A stretch of DNA of 64,000 nucleotides, taken from NCBI RefSeq assembly GCF_036898095.1, contig NC_090750.1, forward strand, positions 85,068,075 through 85,132,074, read 5' to 3'. Both the position numbers and the translations under genes were made by a program. The stretch is from Palaemon carinicauda. Lineage: Eukaryota; Arthropoda; Malacostraca; Decapoda; Palaemonidae. The notes below the pieces were generated by a model. That model worked only from the letters and a program-made list of their open reading frames with translations. It was not told the DNA's origin and searched no databases. Positions 61,619 through 64,000 of the stretch are shown piece after piece; the stretch's first letter is position 1, and each line of letters starts with the position of its first letter.

Positions 61619-64000
61619 TGTTCCGTAACCGAAATACAAACCACGCTATTTACATAGGGTATTACTTTCGGCGTAGCTGAAAGGACGAGCCATTAGAATT
61701 TAACGAGGGTGTATTACCCCCGCGCTAGTTAGCAGGGGGGTAGGGGAGTGGTAGCTAGCTACCCCTCCCCCCTCACACACTGGTGAACTGCTTCACTTCA
61801 CTTTTGGCTTGGACAATGAACAGACGTCTCTGTCCCGTCCTCGCATGGCAGCCATTAATGCTTTGTCTTACTAATTACTTACTTTTCTTATACTTAATAT
61901 ATATGTAAACATTCTTATGTTTATGTATATATTTGAGTATAGAAATACAGTAAGTTTCCTTTTCAGTGTTTGTGCTGTGTGTGTGTGTAGGAAGTCCACT
62001 CATTGTACGACAACTTCTCCGTGTGGTCTCAGGCCACTACGGTGACTTTTCATGGGTCGCGATCTCTTCCTTGGTCCTTCGGTCTCCCTTCGGCGGGCGC
62101 CGTGGAGAATCGTCATCGCTGGACTTTACTTACTAATATGTTTCTCCGCTGTTCCTCCTTCCCTACAGGGAACTTGGTCTATCAGCGTGGGGAACTTGGG
62201 AGTTTTGTTTGACTACGGTCTCTCTCTCTCTCCTTGAGTTCGTACACCCTTTTATTACTACTACGTATTACGGTAGCTTCCTTCCCGTTGCGGGATGAGT
62301 TGCTTCTCCGTTTATTTTGTCTCAATTAGTTTTTATTTAAATCTAATTGTATTTCTTAACTTTTCAGCCTCTGTGTAGAACGCTTCCCTTTGGGGTTCAT
62401 TCGTTCTTACTACAGTATTAGTAACATTCTTAGTTGAATTACATATTTATAATTGTTATAATTCTGTTTTCACACAGTTCTCCGCCTTTCCCCCCCCTTC
62501 CTGTGAGTGTCAGTGGGGGAGGAGGGCGCATTCCTGTGTGTAATTCTTATGTTCTTTTCCCGCAGGGGTTCCTCTTCGGAGTTCCCCCGGGGGAATTAAT
62601 GTTAACTAATCGTTTTATTTTCACAGTTAACTATCTACTTTTTCGTTTGCCTAATATGCCTACGAAGCAGAGCTGTCCTGTTGGGGCCTGGGGAGTCTGC
62701 CGTTGCCGCCTCCTCTACGACTTCGTCATGGGCGTGTCCCTTCTCCTAGAAGTTCTCCCGTGACAACTGTCAGCTCCTTAGTTCATATAGAATGCTCAGG
62801 AGGTTCGCCTCCTTGGGTGGGTACTTCCCTTCCGAGTGAGGTTCCCTTCCCAGGTATGAGTTTTTTCCACTTCAGAGGGGTGTTCTTCTCTTACCTTTTT
62901 TTTTTCTGGTCCTCGGGCGGTTATGCTCTTGGTGCTGAGCTACCGCTTATGTAACCATGCTCAAGGGGCTGAGCGGTTGCAAGGCCGGACCTTGGAGTTC
63001 GTGCGATTATGCTCTTGGTGCTGAGCGGTCGCACTTGCAACTACGCTCAAGGGGCTGAGCAACTGCAGGAGCTCCTTTTCGGAGGGTTGCTCTTTATGGT
63101 CAGCTTGCTGATCCAACGGCCCTAAGGGGCGCCTTCATCAGTTCTTCCTGTCTCTCCTACGAAGTGTTCATCTCTCTCGTTCGTGAGAGAGGACACTCAT
63201 AGAGACTACTCTTCGGAGGACTCCCCTGCTGTTGTTGCTGAAGGCTCAGTTCCCCCCTCCGAACATCTTCGAGGGGGCAGCTTAGTCCAACGGTCTTTCC
63301 TGCGAGTGTCTCTCCCCCTCGGGGGAGTTCACTAACAGAGACTCCTCTTCGGAGGACTGATGATGGTGCTCCTGTCCGTAGTCGTCTTCATCTTCAGCCG
63401 CAGAGGATCCTCCTCGACGAGAACAGACAGTTGCAGCTTCTTCTCTAGACCTGTCAGCAGTTCATTCGCGATCTTCGACACCTGCCAGATCTTCTTGTCT
63501 TCCTTCTCCGTTCCTGAACGCAGTAGCGCTGTGGGCGCCTCCACCCCGTTTTCCAAACGGGCACCGGTCCCTTCGGGGCTAAGGGCTTATCTCACATGTG
63601 AGTAAGCCCTTTGGTGCCAGGTTTTTTTACCTGTGTAACTTCGTTCTACTGCGCGCTCGCGCGCAGTAGATCGCAAATGTTCCTGATGTGCGCAATGCGC
63701 GCCAACGTTCGCACTCGCGCCCACGATCTCCGGATCTGGGCGCAAGTCTCCTGCTGTGGACCAGACTTCTGCTGAATCAGCTCCTGATCGCCAACTCTTC
63801 TGAGACCTTCTGTGTGGCTACGCGCCATTCGCGCCTACGGTCTCCTGAACGCCCACGATCGCCTGCTCGCTGACGCACATCTGATCACCCTTTCCTGATG
63901 TGCGCATTGCGCGCCAACGTTCGCCCTCGCGCCCACGATCTCCGGATCTGGGCGCAAGCAGGGAGGTTTTTCTTCACTGAACTCCACGTGCACCTGCTCG
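61619..64000 (+). mobile_element. DIRS-D2: 5' part of a second DIRS-D copy (runs off the window)
   Basis: Begins GTTCCGTAACCGAAATAC and parallels 28382-30672 of DIRS-D1 nearly base for base (ITR, leader, MPTKQSCPVGAWGVCR start at 62657, the GTGCTGAGC repeats, GC-rich gag array). A local rearrangement lies at 63640-63750: a GCGCGCTCGCGCGCAG palindrome plus an extra copy of the GCGCGCCAACGTTCGC segment. The right end lies outside the window. Confidence 0.9.
62657..62763 (+). pseudogene. DIRS-D2 gag start (short, broken)
   Basis: ATG at 62657 opens MPTKQSCPVGAWGVCR, then a frame that stops at 62763. The Cys-x-Cys (CRC) and the position after a long leader suggest the beginning of gag. The same spot in DIRS-D1 has GTG instead of ATG. 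The downstream gag frame is not continuous. Confidence 0.45.

Overview
The window is eukaryotic and repeat-dominated. Very long (CT)n, (TA)n and (ATT)n tracts, a dispersed repeat recurring next to (ATT)n, several LINE types and abundant DIRS-type (tyrosine-recombinase) retrotransposons suggest a decapod crustacean (prawn, shrimp or crab). That is a judgement from overall pattern, not a database match. Nothing in it is bacterial: no operons and no CRISPR.

Layout. (1) 1-8.4 kb: the 3' part of one host gene on the + strand, which I read as four exons (2017-2154, 3969-4126, 6216-6653, 7582-7716) encoding a TIR signalling domain that ends in TGA at 7714. Its introns are filled with microsatellites, two LINE fragments on the minus strand, a 89-bp-arm hairpin and short tandem repeats. 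(2) 8.43-12.56 kb: a satellite of 47-bp units with a 24-unit (1128 bp) higher-order period. (3) 12.6-16.2 kb: microsatellites and dispersed repeats, no gene. (4) 16,208-24,978: a seemingly intact DIRS-type retrotransposon (DIRS-A, minus strand) with gag, RT/RNase H/methyltransferase, tyrosine recombinase (YR), inverted terminal repeats (ITRs) and an internal complementary region (ICR). (5) 25-28.4 kb: repeat mosaic with a LINE 3' end, a partial DIRS-A ITR and a GC-rich minisatellite. (6) 28,382-43,579: a decayed DIRS element (DIRS-D1) whose YR gene is split by a second DIRS element (DIRS-B, 34,984-41,618). (7) 44.9-51.5 kb: two eroded DIRS copies without visible ends. (8) 51.7-61.6 kb: a LINE ORF1 fragment followed by a LINE with ORF1 and ORF2. 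A third DIRS family (DIRS-C, 54,402-~60,868) sits inside its ORF1, and a second DIRS-D copy (61,619 to the window end) interrupts its ORF2.

How the parts work together. DIRS elements are copied by reverse transcription and integrate as circles using the YR instead of a DDE integrase. Their inverted ends and the ICR, which is complementary to both ends joined head to tail, allow circle formation. Four elements here show the ICR as a fusion of their own two ends. Where DIRS-B entered DIRS-D1, removing it restores the YR reading frame with no target duplication, as this mechanism predicts. DIRS-A is the best candidate for an active element. DIRS-B has point breaks, DIRS-C has lost its RT core, and DIRS-D1 is a pseudo-element. 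In the three best-preserved families the YR frame is also open right across the RT/RNase H region.

Limits: boundaries come from reading ends by eye, no similarity search was run, and names DIRS-A to -F and LINE-A/-B are local labels.
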